64,000 nucleotides of DNA from a bacterium (GTDB lineage: Bacteria; Bacillota; Clostridia; Christensenellales; CAG-138): contig JALFDW010000014.1 of assembly GCA_022778545.1 (NCBI GenBank), forward strand, positions 17,822 through 81,821, given 5' to 3'. The position numbers and the translations under genes are program-made. Shown piece by piece: positions 29,111-38,154 of the stretch (positions within the stretch are counted from its first letter, which is position 1; every line of letters begins with the position of its first letter). The notes under the pieces were generated by a model. The model did not search any database. It saw nothing but the letters and a program-made list of their open reading frames with translations, and was not told where the DNA came from.

Positions 29111-29695
29111 TCACATCACACGCGGCTGCTTTGCGGGTGCAGGTGCACTCACGATAAGGATGCCGATATCCCGCACGGCAATGCCGCAATAGGTTTCAAT
29201 ATACGCCTTGAGCGATTCCTGCAAAGCCTTCGTGAACTCGGGAAGTACCGTCTCATTCGACACCGAAAGCTTAAGCCCTATGCTGATAAAGCCGTCCTCG
29301 CTGGCTATAACGTTGCTTTCGCATTCTTTCACCTTGGGGTTGGCCCTGCAATGGCGCTGCACCATGCCGTCAATTGCAGAAAGAGAAATGAATGCAGAGC
29401 CGTTTTCACCGGAATGGATAAGCGCGGACACCGGCTTTGGCGCGGCCGCAGGCTGCGTATCCCTTTTATTGCCCATAGCGATAAAAAGGCGGAACGCAAT
29501 GATCAGCAGAACCAGCCCGATGCCGCCCATGATGAGTTTGTTTTCGATCATGCCGTTCGCGAGGATGCCGGCAATATACGCAACCATATCCGCCGTAATG
29601 AAAGACATCGCAATTCCGATGCACAACGCTGCAAGCGCGATCACCAAAAGCAACACAACAACAAGCAGAAGCTTGTCGATCCACTTGAATTTCAT
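29111..29695 (-). CDS. amaP: Alkaline shock response membrane anchor AmaP
   Basis: Two transmembrane helices near residues 8-38 and 50-70 followed by a cytoplasmic Asp23-like domain. In Staphylococcus AmaP tethers Asp23 to the membrane. The genes asp23, amaP and DUF2273 in order support the call; the late ETYCGIAVRDIGILI part resembles the Asp23 fold. Confidence 0.85.
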   Translation of the reverse strand: MKFKWIDKLLLVVVLLLVIALAALCIGIAMSFITADMVAYIAGILANGMIENKLIMGGIGLVLLIIAFRLFIAMGNKRDTQPAAAPKPVSALIHSGENGSAFISLSAIDGMVQRHCRANPKVKECESNVIASEDGFISIGLKLSVSNETVLPEFTKALQESLKAYIETYCGIAVRDIGILIVSAPAPAKQPRVM

Positions 29696-29770
29696 GATAC
29701 AATATTCTCCTTTGGTGTTTCAGGCGCCGCCGGGCTGATTTCCGGCGGCGCTTTCAAGCATGTATGCCTT

Positions 29771-30190
29771 TTATTCGGCAGGCTGAACCTCCACCGGCTT
29801 CGCTTTAGCTTCCGGTTTTTCAAAGCTGATGGATTGCACGAATACGTTCACCTGAACAACACGCAGGCCTGTCATGGTTTCGATCGCATTCTTGATCCCG
29901 GTCTGAATTTTTGCACAGACCTCATGCAGCTTTGCTCCGTAGCGGATGATCACGCTGAGATCCACGGCGACCTCTTCCTCACCAACTTCGACTTTGATGC
30001 CTTTCGTCATGCTTTTCTTCGCGTTCAGCATACCGGTAATGCCTTCCACAACACCGCCGGCCATGCCCACCACGCCTTCAACTTCCGCAGCCGCAAAGCT
30101 TGCGATGGTCGCGATCACATCGGGAGCGAAGAGAACCTTGCCGCCTTGGGTCGCGTTTACTTCAGTGGTGATCTCGTTATCCGGAGTCAT
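29771..30190 (-). CDS. Asp23/Gls24-family envelope stress protein
   Basis: Typical Asp23 features: FAPDVIATIASFAAAEVEGVVGMAGG at the start and VDLSVIIRYGAKLHEVCAKIQ in the middle, ending in a VQVNVFVQSISF strand. It acts at the membrane in envelope homeostasis. ATG 30190 is chosen because GGAGG is eight bases upstream; a GTG at 30196 is too close. 139 residues. Confidence 0.93.
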   Translation of the reverse strand: MTPDNEITTEVNATQGGKVLFAPDVIATIASFAAAEVEGVVGMAGGVVEGITGMLNAKKSMTKGIKVEVGEEEVAVDLSVIIRYGAKLHEVCAKIQTGIKNAIETMTGLRVVQVNVFVQSISFEKPEAKAKPVEVQPAE

Positions 30191-30298
30191 ATGCACTACC
30201 TCCTTTTGAATTTGGATTTATTATATCAGATTTTTCCATCCGTGCATAGCTTTGATGCCGCAAAGCGTTTGAGTTCACAGAAGATTTTCTTTTGAGGC

Positions 30299-30844
30299 TC
30301 ATTGTGCCCCGGGGATGACCTTGACGTTTTCCGCAGATTCGCCCGTCTCCCGCTGCACGATGTCAAGAATCTGCGCGACCTGTTCATCGGTGAGTGTTTC
30401 ACAATCCACAACGACGTTCACGCTTCCGCCGTGAAATGTAACCGCCGCATCCCGAAATCCTTTGGCGCGGATCAGGCTTTCAATCGTAAATTCCTTTTCC
30501 ATGTTGTTTACAAGCGCAAGTTTCTGCGCCTGTGCATCGGCGAGCGTCTCCACATCGGAAGCTGACGTTGCAATAATCTCATCAAGATAATCGATCTCCA
30601 TGTCCCGCATATTTTCACGCTCCGTGCGGAATGTTTCGAAATAATCCTCTCCCGCGTTCGCGTTCTCCTGTGTTTCTCCACTCATGCTCTCGATCTGCAA
30701 TGTCTCCCCTCCCTGCTGCGTGCCTTCGCTTTCGCCCGCTTCCGGCCCGGCATTCAATTGGCAATTCCAGTACACCGCACCTGCGAGCAGCAGCACCAGG
30801 CCGCCGATGAGAACATATTTCTGCTTTCTTCCATCCAGTTTCAT
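30299..30844 (-). CDS. spoIIIAH: Stage III sporulation protein AH
   Basis: Mother-cell ring protein that pairs with forespore SpoIIQ in the feeding-tube channel. One membrane helix (residues 10-25, YVLIGGLVLLLAGAVYW), an acidic linker, then the YscJ/FliF-like domain containing DYLDEIIATSASDVETLADAQ and ending in the typical NVVVDCETLTDEQVAQILDIV. Last gene of spoIIIA. Confidence 0.93.
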   Translation of the reverse strand: MKLDGRKQKYVLIGGLVLLLAGAVYWNCQLNAGPEAGESEGTQQGGETLQIESMSGETQENANAGEDYFETFRTERENMRDMEIDYLDEIIATSASDVETLADAQAQKLALVNNMEKEFTIESLIRAKGFRDAAVTFHGGSVNVVVDCETLTDEQVAQILDIVQRETGESAENVKVIPGAQ

Positions 30845-30847
30845 GCG

Positions 30848-31438
30848 CTAATCCTCCTTTTCAGTTGCCTTCATTTCAAACACTTCAATGCAGGACAGCT
30901 CGATGCCAAGCACCGTCTGCACCGCGTTCTGCAGGTTGATCCGCACCGCAATATCTGCCGCTCCCTCCGCGATCACAATCACGCCGCGCACGGTGGGTTG
31001 CTTTTCCGTAAGCACGAGCGCTTCATTCCCGCCGCCCTGCGAAACCGTGACCGGACGCGAAGATTCCGTGCGGTTTTCCGTAACGGACTCCGCGCTCTGT
31101 GTGATTCCCGTCTGCGTGTCCGTGCTCATCGCAGGCACGATCTGCGCTCCGGTGTCATAGGTGATCATCACTTCGACCTTTCCCGCCCCGCGAATGCAGG
31201 AAAGCACGCTTTTCAGCCGTTCCTCCGTCTCCCGTTCACTGGAACACACAATGGTCTGCATTTCCGCCGCACCTGTATTTTCGGTGTTGCTTTTCGGGAC
31301 GGTCGTTGCTGCATAGATCAGGATCCCCGCCAGCACCAGCACACCGTAAACGCAAAGCTCAAAGCGTTTGTCCTTCTTCATGCGGTCCGTGAGTTTTGCA
31401 AGCAGCTTTCCAAGTTCCGCTCCGTTTTTATTTGCCAT
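30848..31438 (-). CDS. spoIIIAG: Stage III sporulation protein AG
   Basis: Ring-forming channel protein. One transmembrane helix (FELCVYGVLVLAGILIYAA) is followed by an ERLKSVLSCIRGAGKVEVMITYDTG ring-building region and a C-terminal GVIVIAEGAADIAVRINLQNAV. Start at ATG 31438 has AAAGGAG upstream. It lies 38 bases after the tiny spoIIIAF gene. Confidence 0.92.
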   Translation of the reverse strand: MANKNGAELGKLLAKLTDRMKKDKRFELCVYGVLVLAGILIYAATTVPKSNTENTGAAEMQTIVCSSERETEERLKSVLSCIRGAGKVEVMITYDTGAQIVPAMSTDTQTGITQSAESVTENRTESSRPVTVSQGGGNEALVLTEKQPTVRGVIVIAEGAADIAVRINLQNAVQTVLGIELSCIEVFEMKATEKED

Positions 31439-31476
31439 CCCGTGCTCCTTTCCCATGAACGGCAACCAATATTTCC

Positions 31477-31653
31477 TTAATGGCTGCCTGTCAAAAAGCG
31501 GATTGCCGGTTCCGCTGCATAAAGCAGCAGGATCATTGACAAAGCGCGCTTTGCACTTGCGCGCAGCGTCCCGCGCGGCAGCATGGCTTCCCCCGTAAAG
31601 CCGATCACGGCAAGCACTGCAAGCCGTTCCATAAAAGAATATATCTCATACAT
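31477..31653 (-). CDS. spoIIIAF: Minimal SpoIIIAF-like protein (58 residues, membrane part only)
   Basis: Between spoIIIAE and spoIIIAG, where spoIIIAF belongs, an ATG with AAAGGTGGG upstream opens a 58-codon frame. The product has two hydrophobic helices around the turn EAMLPRGTLR, which matches the membrane segment of SpoIIIAF (E-LLP---(R/K) pattern). Normal SpoIIIAF is about 200 residues with a soluble ring-building domain; that domain is absent here and the next gene starts 38 bases later. Spacing to spoIIIAE is 15 bases. Confidence 0.72.
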   Translation of the reverse strand: MYEIYSFMERLAVLAVIGFTGEAMLPRGTLRASAKRALSMILLLYAAEPAIRFLTGSH

Positions 31654-31668
31654 ATTCCCACCTTTACG

Positions 31669-32820
31669 TTATGCCGCATTCCCGGCAGCCATCACAAGCC
31701 CGGCTGTAATCAAGAACATCAGCGCAACAGCCGTCACTGCAGCGAACAGGTTGTCATATACCTCCGAAAGATTGCCAAGAAGTTTCGGGAGGCGGCCATC
31801 CCCGCCGAGCGGCGCAGAAAGTGCTGCGATTGCTTTGCAGGCGAGCCCTGTGCAGGCGATCTGCAAAAGCGGAGAGAATGCCACGGCGACCACCGTCAGC
31901 ATCGCAGCTGCTCCCACGGCGTTTTTGATCAATACCGCACTCCCAAGCACCGTTTCCAGCGTACCGGATGCAACGCTGCCAACGATCGGCACGCTTTTGT
32001 CCAACGTATACTTTGCTGCACGCAGCGCCAGGCTGTCTGCGCCGCCCATGCTCAGCCCCTGCAGCGCCACGATCCCGAAATAGATCGTAAACACAGCGCC
32101 CGTAAGCCACTTCACAGCGGATTTAATAAACTTATGTAGCTGCGCAAGCCCCATTCTCTGTGTCATGCCGCCTATGATGACCGCTGCACCGCCCGCCACC
32201 GAAAGCGGAAGGATCACGCTTTTGAAAAAGTCTGCAATTGCGGCGCTCAAAAAGGCCATCATTGGCTGTACCGCACCGCTGAGCGTAACGCTGCCGACCG
32301 CTGCAAGCGCAAACGAAAGCACCGGCGTTGCGATCTCCATAAACGCGGTCAGCGCGTCGATCGCCGCACGCGCAACTTCCACCTGCTGCATCAGCACATA
32401 GGACACAACTGCAGCACTCATGCCAAAGCAGAGTATGCTGACGGTTTCCCCGATTCCCTCCCTGCCGCCGCAGAGGATTTCCGCCACGGCGGAGATCAGC
32501 GCCACACCGATAAGTGAAGCATATGCTCCCATGCTTTCGCGCAGAGCATACAACGCTGCCCCCTGAAACGCAGCAAGGATGTTCTCATACGAAATTCCCT
32601 CCCCGCCTGCGATCTGCTCTATGAGTTCCGTCAGATTCGCGTTATCCCAAACCGCGCGTATGCTCTCCGGCAGATCCTCATAATACTGTTCCCATGCGCC
32701 AAGGTCGTAGGCCGCAAGCTGGTCTGCGCTTTCCTGCGGCAACTCCTCCGCCCGTGCGGCTACAGGCAGCAGCATAAATACGAACCCAAACAGCACCAGC
32801 AAGGCTTTATGCTGCCGCAT
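31669..32820 (-). CDS. spoIIIAE: Stage III sporulation protein AE
   Basis: Large multi-pass membrane subunit of the SpoIIIA channel. A signal-like N-terminus (ALLVLFGFVFMLLPVAARA) and an exported segment precede about eight membrane helices, with SAAIADFFKSVILPLSVAGGAA typical. 383 residues. Its start overlaps the end of spoIIIAD by 14 bases. Confidence 0.94.
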   Translation of the reverse strand: MRQHKALLVLFGFVFMLLPVAARAEELPQESADQLAAYDLGAWEQYYEDLPESIRAVWDNANLTELIEQIAGGEGISYENILAAFQGAALYALRESMGAYASLIGVALISAVAEILCGGREGIGETVSILCFGMSAAVVSYVLMQQVEVARAAIDALTAFMEIATPVLSFALAAVGSVTLSGAVQPMMAFLSAAIADFFKSVILPLSVAGGAAVIIGGMTQRMGLAQLHKFIKSAVKWLTGAVFTIYFGIVALQGLSMGGADSLALRAAKYTLDKSVPIVGSVASGTLETVLGSAVLIKNAVGAAAMLTVVAVAFSPLLQIACTGLACKAIAALSAPLGGDGRLPKLLGNLSEVYDNLFAAVTAVALMFLITAGLVMAAGNAA

Positions 32821-33208
32821 GGTTCATCAAAATGCTGCCGATTAATTCAAGGATCGCCGCAAGAACCGGGAGGCACAGCGCAAGGATCAGCACCCGCCCC
32901 GCTAGCTCAACCTTTCCTGCCACAGCGCCTTCCCCCGCATCCCGGCAAAGGTCGGAGGCAAACTGCGCGAGGTATGCTATGCCGATCACCTTCATCATTA
33001 CCTTTAAATATCCGGTATCAATCTGAAAGCGCTTCAGCATATCCGCCAGGAAGCCTGAGACCGCAGCCAGTTCATCCAGCGTAAGAATAAGCACCATCAC
33101 GCCCGCTGCGATCGCGGCCTGCATCCCCAGCTCCGGCCGATAGGCACGCAAAACCAGGGTAGCCGCCACAGCCGTGAGCGCAATTCCCATAACTTTGAAG
33201 ACCGTCAT
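32807..33208 (-). CDS. spoIIIAD: Stage III sporulation protein AD
   Basis: Membrane protein of about four helices with the family core LKVMMKVIGIAYLAQFASDLCRDAGEGAVA split across residues 66-97 and a late GRVLILALCLPVLAAILELI. 133 residues. Start is 14 bases after spoIIIAC. Confidence 0.95.
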   Translation of the reverse strand: MTVFKVMGIALTAVAATLVLRAYRPELGMQAAIAAGVMVLILTLDELAAVSGFLADMLKRFQIDTGYLKVMMKVIGIAYLAQFASDLCRDAGEGAVAGKVELAGRVLILALCLPVLAAILELIGSILMNHAAA

Positions 33209-33222
33209 GCCGCCCTCCTTGC

Positions 33223-33420
33223 TTAATAGAGCTGAAAGATCTGCTTCACGCTGTCAAACAACGTTCGTATGAGGTCGACCACCATCATCAAAGTAATGAT
33301 AAGCCCCGCAAGTGCCGCAAGCATCGCCATGTCATCGCGCCCTGTCTGCTTAAGAAGCTGGCATATGATTGCAATCAGGATGCCGATCCCGGCTATTTTA
33401 AATACGATTTCGATCCCCAT
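33223..33420 (-). CDS. spoIIIAC: Stage III sporulation protein AC
   Basis: 65-residue, two-helix protein: IVFKIAGIGILIAIICQLLKQTGRDD then AMLAALAGLIITLMMVVDLI, the usual SpoIIIAC form related to AD. It follows spoIIIAB by 10 bases. Confidence 0.95.
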   Translation of the reverse strand: MGIEIVFKIAGIGILIAIICQLLKQTGRDDMAMLAALAGLIITLMMVVDLIRTLFDSVKQIFQLY

Positions 33421-33430
33421 CTTTTTTTCC

Positions 33431-33940
33431 TCATATCACAAGGAGCGCAAGCGCAAGACCCATCAGCACGCCAAGCGACTCAAGCAGCTTTCCTTTCTTT
33501 GCGAGCTCCGTTTCAAGCGCTGTGATGCGTCCGGAAAGCCGCTTGCAGGCGAGCGCCGCATTCGCATTCTGTGCTGCAATGCCTCCTCCGCCAAGCCCCA
33601 TGCCAAAGTCCACAAGAATCGCCGTCTCATCTTCCGAAAGCAATTCAAACCCGTTTCGTGCCTGAACCGCTTCTGCCAAAGCTTCCTGCCAAAGCTCCGC
33701 CACGGGCGCTTCACCGGAGAGCTTCGCACGGAATACTTCCCAAAATGCCTCCGTATGCGGCTGAAAGCGCGCAAGCAACGTTCCAAGCGGCATCGGCTGG
33801 AGCTCCATTTGCTCCGCAAGGCGACGGATATCCTCCTCCATGGCAGAAAGCGTTCTCTTGCGTTTCCGGAGCGCGCCGGCTTTGCTGTTTCCAATCAATA
33901 CGCACACGCAAAGCAGAGCAGCCGCAATCAGCATCCTCAT
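33431..33940 (-). CDS. spoIIIAB: Stage III sporulation protein AB
   Basis: Membrane-anchored protein with an N-terminal helix, a central soluble helical domain containing MPLGTLLARF, and a C-terminal helix (ESLGVLMGLALALLVI) that ends the protein. 169 residues, typical. Its ATG overlaps the spoIIIAA stop (ATGA at 33937-33940). Confidence 0.92.
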   Translation of the reverse strand: MRMLIAAALLCVCVLIGNSKAGALRKRKRTLSAMEEDIRRLAEQMELQPMPLGTLLARFQPHTEAFWEVFRAKLSGEAPVAELWQEALAEAVQARNGFELLSEDETAILVDFGMGLGGGGIAAQNANAALACKRLSGRITALETELAKKGKLLESLGVLMGLALALLVI

Positions 33941-34851
33941 ACTGCCGCCTTTCCACAGGCGTACGCATGCATAGAAAGCTCTTTCCCGCGCCTTTCAAGC
34001 AGAATAGCCTGATGAAACGAGCCATTTCCCAACAAAGGAGCCAGATACGGTTTCCGTTCCGCCTCCGCCACGCTTCCCGCATGGGCGGAAGCGATGACGC
34101 ACACACCGCCTGCGGCAGCGCGGCATACGGCCTCCGCATCAGCAGCATTGCCAAGTTCATCTGTTATGATCACCTCAGGCGACATGCTGCGAAGCATGCG
34201 TTCCATCGCTTCTGCCTTTGGGCATCCATCCATCACATCCGTGCGGAGTCCGACATCAAGCAGCGGCATCCCTCCATTCGCCCCCGCCAGCTCTCCCCTT
34301 TCATCCGCAAGTGCAACCTTGTATCCACGCCGCGCCGTGCCGCCATCCGAAAGCAGGCGCGCCGCATCCCGGAGGAATGTTGTTTTCCCCACGCCGGGCG
34401 GTGAGAGCAAAAGTGTTGGTATCGGCATACCGTGCCGATCGATCAACATCGGGAGGGCGTTTTCCGCACAACCCTTGTGCTCCCGTGCAATGCGCAGGTT
34501 GAACGAAGTAACCGATGCCATGTGCGCTATCCTGCCGCCCGAAACAACCGCCCGGCCGGAGATCCCGACGCGGCATCCGCCGCGCAGTGTCAGAAACCCT
34601 TCCCGAAGCTCCGGCTCGCGCGCATAAGCGGAGTGTTCGCACAGGCTCTCAAGGAGCAGCCCGCAGAAACGCTCATCCGCAGCAAGTGGAAGCAGCCGTT
34701 CCCGGTCCGCATAGAGCAGCTGCACAGGCCGCCCCGCACGCACACGGACTTCCTCCAGCTCTTCCGTGCCGGCCTCCCATATATGCTCCCTAAGCCGCGC
34801 CGGCACAACACGCAGAAGTTCTTCCAGGGGCCTGTTGCCGATCTCTCTCAT
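33937..34851 (-). CDS. spoIIIAA: Stage III sporulation protein AA, secretion ATPase
   Basis: AAA-type ATPase driving the SpoIIIA channel. The Walker A motif SPPGVGKTT lies near residue 160, and MSPEVIITDELGNAADAEAV is the Walker B region. Start at ATG 34851 has GGAGG ten bases upstream; the in-frame ATG at 34869 lacks a site. First gene of the spoIIIA operon (AA-AB-AC-AD-AE-AF-AG-AH). Confidence 0.95.
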   Translation of the reverse strand: MREIGNRPLEELLRVVPARLREHIWEAGTEELEEVRVRAGRPVQLLYADRERLLPLAADERFCGLLLESLCEHSAYAREPELREGFLTLRGGCRVGISGRAVVSGGRIAHMASVTSFNLRIAREHKGCAENALPMLIDRHGMPIPTLLLSPPGVGKTTFLRDAARLLSDGGTARRGYKVALADERGELAGANGGMPLLDVGLRTDVMDGCPKAEAMERMLRSMSPEVIITDELGNAADAEAVCRAAAGGVCVIASAHAGSVAEAERKPYLAPLLGNGSFHQAILLERRGKELSMHAYACGKAAV

Positions 34852-34937
34852 CGCTGCCTGTCCTCCCATTTTGTTCTATGATATGTACATGCTCCATGAA
34901 ACAGAACCGTTTTCTCAGCGGTATCAAAGCACAAAAA

Positions 34938-34967
34938 ACAGGCTGCCATTTTGATACAGCAGCCTGT
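34938..34967 (-). terminator. Terminator of the acetyltransferase gene, upstream of spoIIIAA
   Basis: A perfect 9-base stem (ACAGGCTGC, arms 34938-34946 and 34959-34967) with a 12-base loop is followed on the minus strand by TTTTTTG. It isolates the spoIIIA operon from the gene before it. Any sigma-E promoter for spoIIIAA must lie between 34852 and 34937. Confidence 0.85.
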
Positions 34968-34995
34968 GGCAAATTGCTATTTTATTTTATGAGGA

Positions 34996-35448
34996 TTAAA
35001 ACATATGCCGCAGATTGCGGCATTCCGGCAGCTCCGGGTCCATGTATCCCGTATTCTGAAAACCCGCTGCTTCATAGACATGCAGCGCAGGAAGATCCGC
35101 CCGGTTGACGCACACCTCCACGCAGGGATACTTTCTTTCTTCCGAAAGCATCCTTAACACTTCTCCGAGAGCAACCTTACCATAGCCCTGCCCCTGATAT
35201 GCTGCATCGATGAAAAACTGCTGCAGCTCATAGCAGGCGGGCTCTTCATCAAGATCCCGGACAAGCAGCAGACCCACCGGTTTGCCCGCAGCCTCGACCG
35301 CCAGCGCACGAGCCCTGCAGTTGCGGTAAACATACGCCCGCGCAAGGATCCCCACTGCCGGAGCAACGAACGCCTTCTGCGCATCGGATACGGATAACCG
35401 AACGACCTGAAGCCAGTTTTGTTCCGTCACCTCATTCAGTTCAACCAT
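34996..35448 (-). CDS. GNAT-family N-acetyltransferase
   Basis: Acetyl-CoA binding motif A is visible as YQGQGYGKVALGEVL, followed by EVCVNRADLPALHVYEAAGFQNTG, the motif B pattern. 150 residues. Substrate unknown; the C-terminal region is diamine/antibiotic acetyltransferase-like but not diagnostic. It stands between an unknown membrane protein and spoIIIA with its own terminator. Confidence 0.88.
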   Translation of the reverse strand: MVELNEVTEQNWLQVVRLSVSDAQKAFVAPAVGILARAYVYRNCRARALAVEAAGKPVGLLLVRDLDEEPACYELQQFFIDAAYQGQGYGKVALGEVLRMLSEERKYPCVEVCVNRADLPALHVYEAAGFQNTGYMDPELPECRNLRHMF

Positions 35449-35512
35449 CTGTGCCTCCCAAAGTTCTTTTGAAGATTATAGCACAAGAATGGAACGGTGC
35501 AAAATCCCCACG

Positions 35513-35962
35513 CTATGCAGTCCGCCTTGCCCGTATGCCGCTGTGCAGCAGCATAACGCAAAAAGCCGTTGCGGAAAGGATCGCCTGCGCATTGAGCAAC
35601 GCGGTTCCGCTGAGGTTCACGGAAGCGTAGTTCAACTGCCAAAGCTCAACAAGGGCAGCCGCTAGAGTCCAGAGAACTGGAAGCATAGCCGCAGCAAAAA
35701 GCAGTTTCCATGCGGCGGAAGGCATGGTCTTGTCCCGCTGCCTCATCGTCTGAGCCAGAAAATACATCGGGAGCGAAAACACCGCTGCATTGCAGCAGAA
35801 CTCAGCAACAGGGGATATGGAGAAACGGCCCAGTGTTAGAAGGATGAACCCGGCATATGCGAGATCGAACGGGCGAATGCCAAGCCGCCGCATTCCGCAG
35901 CGGAACATGCCGCTTACAGCGGCGATCATGGCGCATGCGCCAAGGCTTTCATATATTTGCAT
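35513..35962 (-). CDS. Unrecognised membrane protein, four to five helices
   Basis: I do not recognise this family. From ATG 35962, which has AAGGTGG eight bases upstream, it has 149 residues with hydrophobic segments near residues 8-20, 34-48, 54-72, 82-104 and 120-138, and a basic C-terminus. Codon use looks like the neighbours. It ends 64 bases before the acetyltransferase start and may be cotranscribed with it. Confidence 0.6.
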   Translation of the reverse strand: MQIYESLGACAMIAAVSGMFRCGMRRLGIRPFDLAYAGFILLTLGRFSISPVAEFCCNAAVFSLPMYFLAQTMRQRDKTMPSAAWKLLFAAAMLPVLWTLAAALVELWQLNYASVNLSGTALLNAQAILSATAFCVMLLHSGIRARRTA

Positions 35963-36060
35963 TCGAAAAACCACCTTTTGGGTAAACTGTTGTAAAACAA
36001 AAGCCCCATCGATCATGCTAACAGCATATCCCGATGAGGTGAAAGATACCCAAGGCAATT

Positions 36061-36915
36061 TTATGCAAGCTTGATAAACCCCGCCATATCGCCCGTTTTG
36101 CCGCGAGCGCGGCGGTGAGAGAACAACAGGTCCGGCATTTCAAAGGTGCAGGCATGCATCAGCGTGATGTTCTCCGGGCGAACACCCGCTTCTAAAAGTT
36201 GCACCGCGGCGGGAATCTCCAGATCGAGCTGACGTTTTCCCGGCTTGCCTGGCACGCTGCAATTGAGGCCAAACTCAGCCTCAAACTGCGCGGCGAGCGC
36301 TTCATCCACCTCATAACAATTCCGGCAGATGCACGGCCCGTTCGATGCGATAATATCCTCCGGTACGCTGCCGTATTCACGGCGCATCGTTTCAATCAGG
36401 TTTCTTCCGATGCGGCCAAGCATGCCTTTCCACCCCGCATGCCCGGCGCCGACTGCATGGTGCACGGGATCGTAAAGAAAAAACGCGCCGCAATCCGCGT
36501 GGGAGGTGATCAACGTCACATTGGGGTCGTTCGTTACAAGCCCATCGCAGGGCGGCAGCGGTTCGCGCGCAAATCCGCGCCCGCAATCCGTGCCGGACAC
36601 CGCGACCACGTTCGTTCCATGCTCAAAGTTGATGATGCAGAGCGAATCATACGGAAGCCCTGCCGCAGCGCAGAAGATCTCGAAATTGCGCCGCACATTC
36701 TCCGGCGGGTCCAGTGGCTCCGTCTTTCCAAAGGCCAGGTTCAGCGTATCGTACGGCGGTGCGCTTACACCGCCCTTTCGTGCCGTAAAGCCATGCGTAA
36801 TGCCCGGCATGGCCGCAAGCGAAGCTGCGTGAAAGAAGCCGACTCCACCTTTTTCGCCATATTCATATCCATGCCGCATCCGTGCGGAAAGCATTTCGTA
36901 TTCCGTTTGACGCAC
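36061..36915 (-). CDS. pgeF: PgeF/YfiH-family (LACC1-like) purine nucleoside phosphorylase, formerly polyphenol oxidase
   Basis: Copper/zinc-binding cupin-like fold family in which characterised members act on nucleosides or edit peptidoglycan. Metal ligands are in TSHADCGAFF and VGAGHAGWKG, and GPCICRNCYEVDE is family-typical. 284 residues; the GTG/ATG start abuts the nrdR stop. Neighbours nrdR and ylmC are the common clostridial context. Confidence 0.9.
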   Translation of the reverse strand: MRQTEYEMLSARMRHGYEYGEKGGVGFFHAASLAAMPGITHGFTARKGGVSAPPYDTLNLAFGKTEPLDPPENVRRNFEIFCAAAGLPYDSLCIINFEHGTNVVAVSGTDCGRGFAREPLPPCDGLVTNDPNVTLITSHADCGAFFLYDPVHHAVGAGHAGWKGMLGRIGRNLIETMRREYGSVPEDIIASNGPCICRNCYEVDEALAAQFEAEFGLNCSVPGKPGKRQLDLEIPAAVQLLEAGVRPENITLMHACTFEMPDLLFSHRRARGKTGDMAGFIKLA

Positions 36916-37371
36916 TCAGGATTCCTCCAGCAGGAGCTTAAGCTCCTCCATAAACGTGTTGATGTCCTTAAACTGGCGGTATACGGAAGCAAAACGCACA
37001 TAAGAGACTTCATCCAGCTGCTTGAGCCCTTTCATCACAAGCTCACCGATATAGTTGCTCGTGACTTCCTGCTCCAGCGTGTTGAACACCTCGCGGACGA
37101 CCTCATCCACCAGCTTGTCCTGATCCGCAGCGGAGACGGGGCGTTTCTCGCAGGATTTCCGGATCCCCGCAAGGATCTTCGTGCTGTCAAAGGCCTCCCT
37201 GCGGCCGTCCTTCTTCACGACCATGATTGGGATCTCTTCGATCTTCTCATAGGTGGTGAACCGTTTTCCGCAGGAGATACACTCCCGCCTGCGGCGTATG
37301 CTGGTTCCATCATCCGTCGGGCGCGAATCCACAACTTTACTCTCCGTGCCGAGGCAATAGCGACATTTCAT
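36916..37371 (-). CDS. nrdR: Transcriptional repressor NrdR
   Basis: Zinc-ribbon and ATP-cone regulator of ribonucleotide reductase. CRYC and [12 protein letters not shown] are the zinc ligands, [15 protein letters not shown] the family motif, and [17 protein letters not shown] begins the ATP-cone. Start at ATG 37371 with GGAGG eight bases upstream gives 151 residues. Confidence 0.97.
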   Translation of the reverse strand: MKCRYCLGTESKVVDSRPTDDGTSIRRRRECISCGKRFTTYEKIEEIPIMVVKKDGRREAFDSTKILAGIRKSCEKRPVSAADQDKLVDEVVREVFNTLEQEVTSNYIGELVMKGLKQLDEVSYVRFASVYRQFKDINTFMEELKLLLEES

Positions 37372-37457
37372 CTCCGCAACCTCCATGTATGCTTTTTGCT
37401 ATTATACCACAACATGTAGTGTATTACTATCCTGTCTTCGAAAATGAATCCTGCGTT

Positions 37458-37700
37458 TCAAAGCACGATATCCACAAGGATCACGTCATCCCCGATTTTC
37501 GTAATCTTGCTGTAAGGGATCACAAGCTCCTCATCGCTGCGCAAAAGCCCCCAGAGGCGCGGCGGCCCCGGCACAATGATCGCATAGACGGCGCCGGTGC
37601 AGGCATCCATCTCCAAATCGCAGATGCAGCCAAGCCTTGCGCCGTCGCACAGGTTGATGACCTCCTTTCGTTTGAGGTCGCAAAAGTTGATGGTAGCCAC
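37458..37700 (-). CDS. YlmC/YmxH-family PRC-barrel sporulation protein
   Basis: 80-residue PRC-barrel protein with NLCDGARLGCICDLEMD and LVIPYSKITKIGDDVILVD, as in YlmC/YmxH proteins whose role in sporulation is poorly known. The GTG at 37700 is preferred: GAGGGG is eight bases upstream and the resulting N-terminus matches relatives, while an ATG at 37727 would read through that site. Confidence 0.87.
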   Translation of the reverse strand: MATINFCDLKRKEVINLCDGARLGCICDLEMDACTGAVYAIIVPGPPRLWGLLRSDEELVIPYSKITKIGDDVILVDIVL

Positions 37701-37758
37701 ACGCTTTTCCCCTCTCAGGTATCTCATGCTTTATCGTATGGGCACAAAGAAAGAAAAA

Positions 37759-37778
37759 GACCCGGTTTTCACCGGGTC
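37759..37778 (-). terminator. Terminator of rpsU
   Basis: Perfect GACCCGG/CCGGGTC stem with a 6-base loop and a T-rich tail (TTTTTCTTTC) on the minus strand, about 80 bases after the rpsU stop. Confidence 0.9.
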
Positions 37779-37856
37779 GGAAAAGCTTGTTCTGTTTCAA
37801 AGTATTCCAAAGCGCTCAGCACGATTGCCTGGATTATTTCTGATTTGCCATGCGAA

Positions 37857-38027
37857 TTAATACTTGCGCTTTCTGGCAGCTTCCGCCTTCTTCTTGCGCT
37901 TCACGCTGGGCTTCTCATAGTGCTCACGCCTGCGAACCTCAGCAAGGACGCCGGAGCGTGCACACTTCCGCTTGAATCGTTTAAGAGCACTTTCCAGGGA
38001 CTCATTTTCGCCAACACGAATTTCCAT
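37857..38027 (-). CDS. rpsU: Ribosomal protein bS21
   Basis: Small basic 30S protein; [19 protein letters not shown] is the family start and the C-terminus is Lys/Arg-rich. Two adjacent ATGs exist; GGAGG is seven bases from the one at 38027 and four from 38030. 56-57 residues, normal length. hinT lies upstream as in other Firmicutes. Confidence 0.96.
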   Translation of the reverse strand: MEIRVGENESLESALKRFKRKCARSGVLAEVRRREHYEKPSVKRKKKAEAARKRKY

Positions 38028-38154
38028 CATTTTCCCTCCCCTCTTACCGCAACATAGCACACCGTGCCGTTGCCATCGCATAAGGACTACCGAAACACAA
38101 GGCAATTATACGGTAAGCGAGGAACAAAGTCAACACAAATTGCGGCAGTTTTTT

